NCBI GenBank assembly: GCA_002356515.1
Contig: AP017605.1
Coordinates: 6,867,020 to 6,931,019, forward strand
Length of the DNA stretch: 64,000 nucleotides
Direction of reading: 5' to 3'
Origin: Mesorhizobium loti
GTDB taxonomy: Bacteria > Pseudomonadota > Alphaproteobacteria > Rhizobiales > Rhizobiaceae
Positions 63,088 to 64,000 of the stretch are shown here, in pieces; position 1 is the first letter of the stretch, and each line of letters begins with the position of its first letter. The position numbers and the translations under genes were made by a program. The notes beneath the pieces are model-generated. The model saw nothing but the letters and a program-made list of their open reading frames with translations, was not told the DNA's origin and made no database searches.

Positions 63088-64000
63088 GCCTGTTGCGTAA
63101 TTGGCTGGTTGTGATTCTCTGAGACATAAGCTCGGAGGACGAACCGATGGCGGTGAAGCGGACAGGTCAGTTGAGTCTGGTGGAGGGATTTCTGGGCGAC
63201 AAGCTGTCTGGTGGCTCCTCGCCGCTCGACCGGTTGTCTGGCCTTGTGAAGTGGTACCGCTTCGAGAAGCTGCTTAACCCTCTGCGCGATGGCGGACCGG
63301 GTCGGGCGGCTTGGCCGCCGCTGGTGCTGTTCAAGGCACTGCTGCTGCAATCGCTTTATGGGCTGTCGGATCGCGAACTTGAGGAGGCGCTCGGCGACCG
63401 GCTGTCGTTCCGGCGTTTTGCCGGGCTTGGGCTGGGAGAGAGCATTCCCGACCACACGGTGCTCTCGCGCTTTCGCAATCTGCTTGTCGGTGAAGGGCTG
63501 CTGGAGAAGCTGTTTGGCGAACTCGACCGGCAGCTGGAGAAGGCCGGCGTGATCCTGAAGCGCGGCACGATGCTGGATGCAACGCTGATCGATGCAGTCT
63601 CAGCGCCGCCGACAGCTGAGCGGCCTTCGAAAGATGCGGACGCCCGTGTCACCACGCGGCAGGGCAAGGGCGGTTTCACTTTTGGCTACAAGGCCCATGT
63701 CGGCGTGGATGAGGGCTCTGGCATCATCCGCACGGTGATCACCACACCGGCCAACGTCAACGACACGGTGATGGCCGATGACTTGATCCGCAGCGACGAG
63801 AAGACGGTGTGGGCCGATGCCGCCTACGACACGCACGCCCGGCGTGCCCGGCTCAAGGCCGAGGGCAAGAAGGTGCGCATCGCGCGCCGCCCCAACAAGC
63901 ATCATCCGGAGCTGCCGTTGCGGCTCAAACGCTACAATCGCCTCATCGCCAGGCGTCGGGCGGCGGTGGAGACCACCTTCGCCACGCTCAAGAACCGCAT
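63087..64000 (+). mobile_element. IS5-family insertion sequence, right end outside window
   Basis: The element seems to begin near GGGGCCTGTTGCGTAATTGG, about 60 bases before the transposase ATG, and runs off the window. The left boundary is placed by the break in the palindromic repeat. The matching right inverted repeat and target duplication cannot be seen. Confidence 0.7.
63147..64000 (+). CDS. IS5-family DDE transposase, 3' end outside window
   Basis: This frame is open to the window end (at least 284 residues). It starts at ATG 63147 behind CGGAGGA. The N-terminal DNA-binding part (VKWYRFEKLLNPLRDG, YGLSDRELEEALGDRLSF) is followed by DDE residues: Asp in GTMLDATLIDA, Asp in VWADAAYDTHAR and Glu in RAAVETTFATLK with the expected Y/R context. 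FGYKAHVGVDEGSGIIRTV is also typical of IS5. It looks intact as far as it goes. Confidence 0.92.
   Translation, partial: MAVKRTGQLSLVEGFLGDKLSGGSSPLDRLSGLVKWYRFEKLLNPLRDGGPGRAAWPPLVLFKALLLQSLYGLSDRELEEALGDRLSFRRFAGLGLGESIPDHTVLSRFRNLLVGEGLLEKLFGELDRQLEKAGVILKRGTMLDATLIDAVSAPPTAERPSKDADARVTTRQGKGGFTFGYKAHVGVDEGSGIIRTVITTPANVNDTVMADDLIRSDEKTVWADAAYDTHARRARLKAEGKKVRIARRPNKHHPELPLRLKRYNRLIARRRAAVETTFATLKNR

Overview
The window is about 64 kb of high-GC, gene-dense chromosome. It looks like a rhizobial alphaproteobacterium, most likely Mesorhizobium or a close relative (inference). The clues are a tail-less second FtsZ, an erythritol-type polyol locus of the Brucella/Sinorhizobium kind, a type II lumazine synthase behind an FMN riboswitch, many ABC sugar importers, and palindromic intergenic repeats of rhizobial style. 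I saw no tRNA, rRNA or CRISPR array.

Layout. 3-845: 3' part of an ftsZ-like gene. 1022-7511: LacI regulator, ABC sugar importer (binding protein, two permeases, ATPase) and a GH63-type hydrolase, possibly for a glycosylglycerate-like compatible solute. 7623-15031: five tightly packed genes (SWIM zinc finger, DUF5691-like, MoxR ATPase, DUF5682-like, VWA protein) resembling E. coli yehLMPQ; their function is unknown. 15238-31561: polyol locus with an EryD-like SorC regulator, an importer with two different ATPases, EryA kinase, EryB dehydrogenase, EryC isomerase, EryR, EryH (Tpi-like) and EryI (RpiB-like). Two extra enzymes (a 2-hydroxyacid dehydrogenase and a class II aldolase) and a convergent class II fructose-bisphosphate aldolase lie within it. 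The expected route is erythritol to D-erythrose 4-phosphate.

31640-36975: FadR-type regulator divergent from an autotransporter, then a leftward unit of FMN riboswitch, ribH2, dhaK and dhaL. 37080-38843: MFS transporter divergent from an Lrp/AsnC regulator. 38856-45043: mtnK-mtnA (methylthioribose salvage) divergent from a ribose-type ABC importer. A perfect 12-bp inverted repeat overlaps candidate -35 boxes for both directions.

45117-48705: a low-GC island abutting a remnant of a D-Ala-D-Ala ligase gene. It carries two overlapping leftward genes, one with a nuclease-like N-terminus and one encoding an 806-residue helical-repeat-like protein. This is the best candidate here for an undescribed, possibly defence-related, system. 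48928-52034: RhaD-like aldolase/dehydrogenase with a SorC regulator. 52236-62746: acyl-CoA ligase, intergenic repeat, TetR with an RND efflux pair, LLM monooxygenase and an APC permease. 62944-64000: a rhizobial-type palindromic repeat apparently interrupted by an IS5-family element that runs off the end.

All functions are assigned by motif recognition and gene order. No database search was run.
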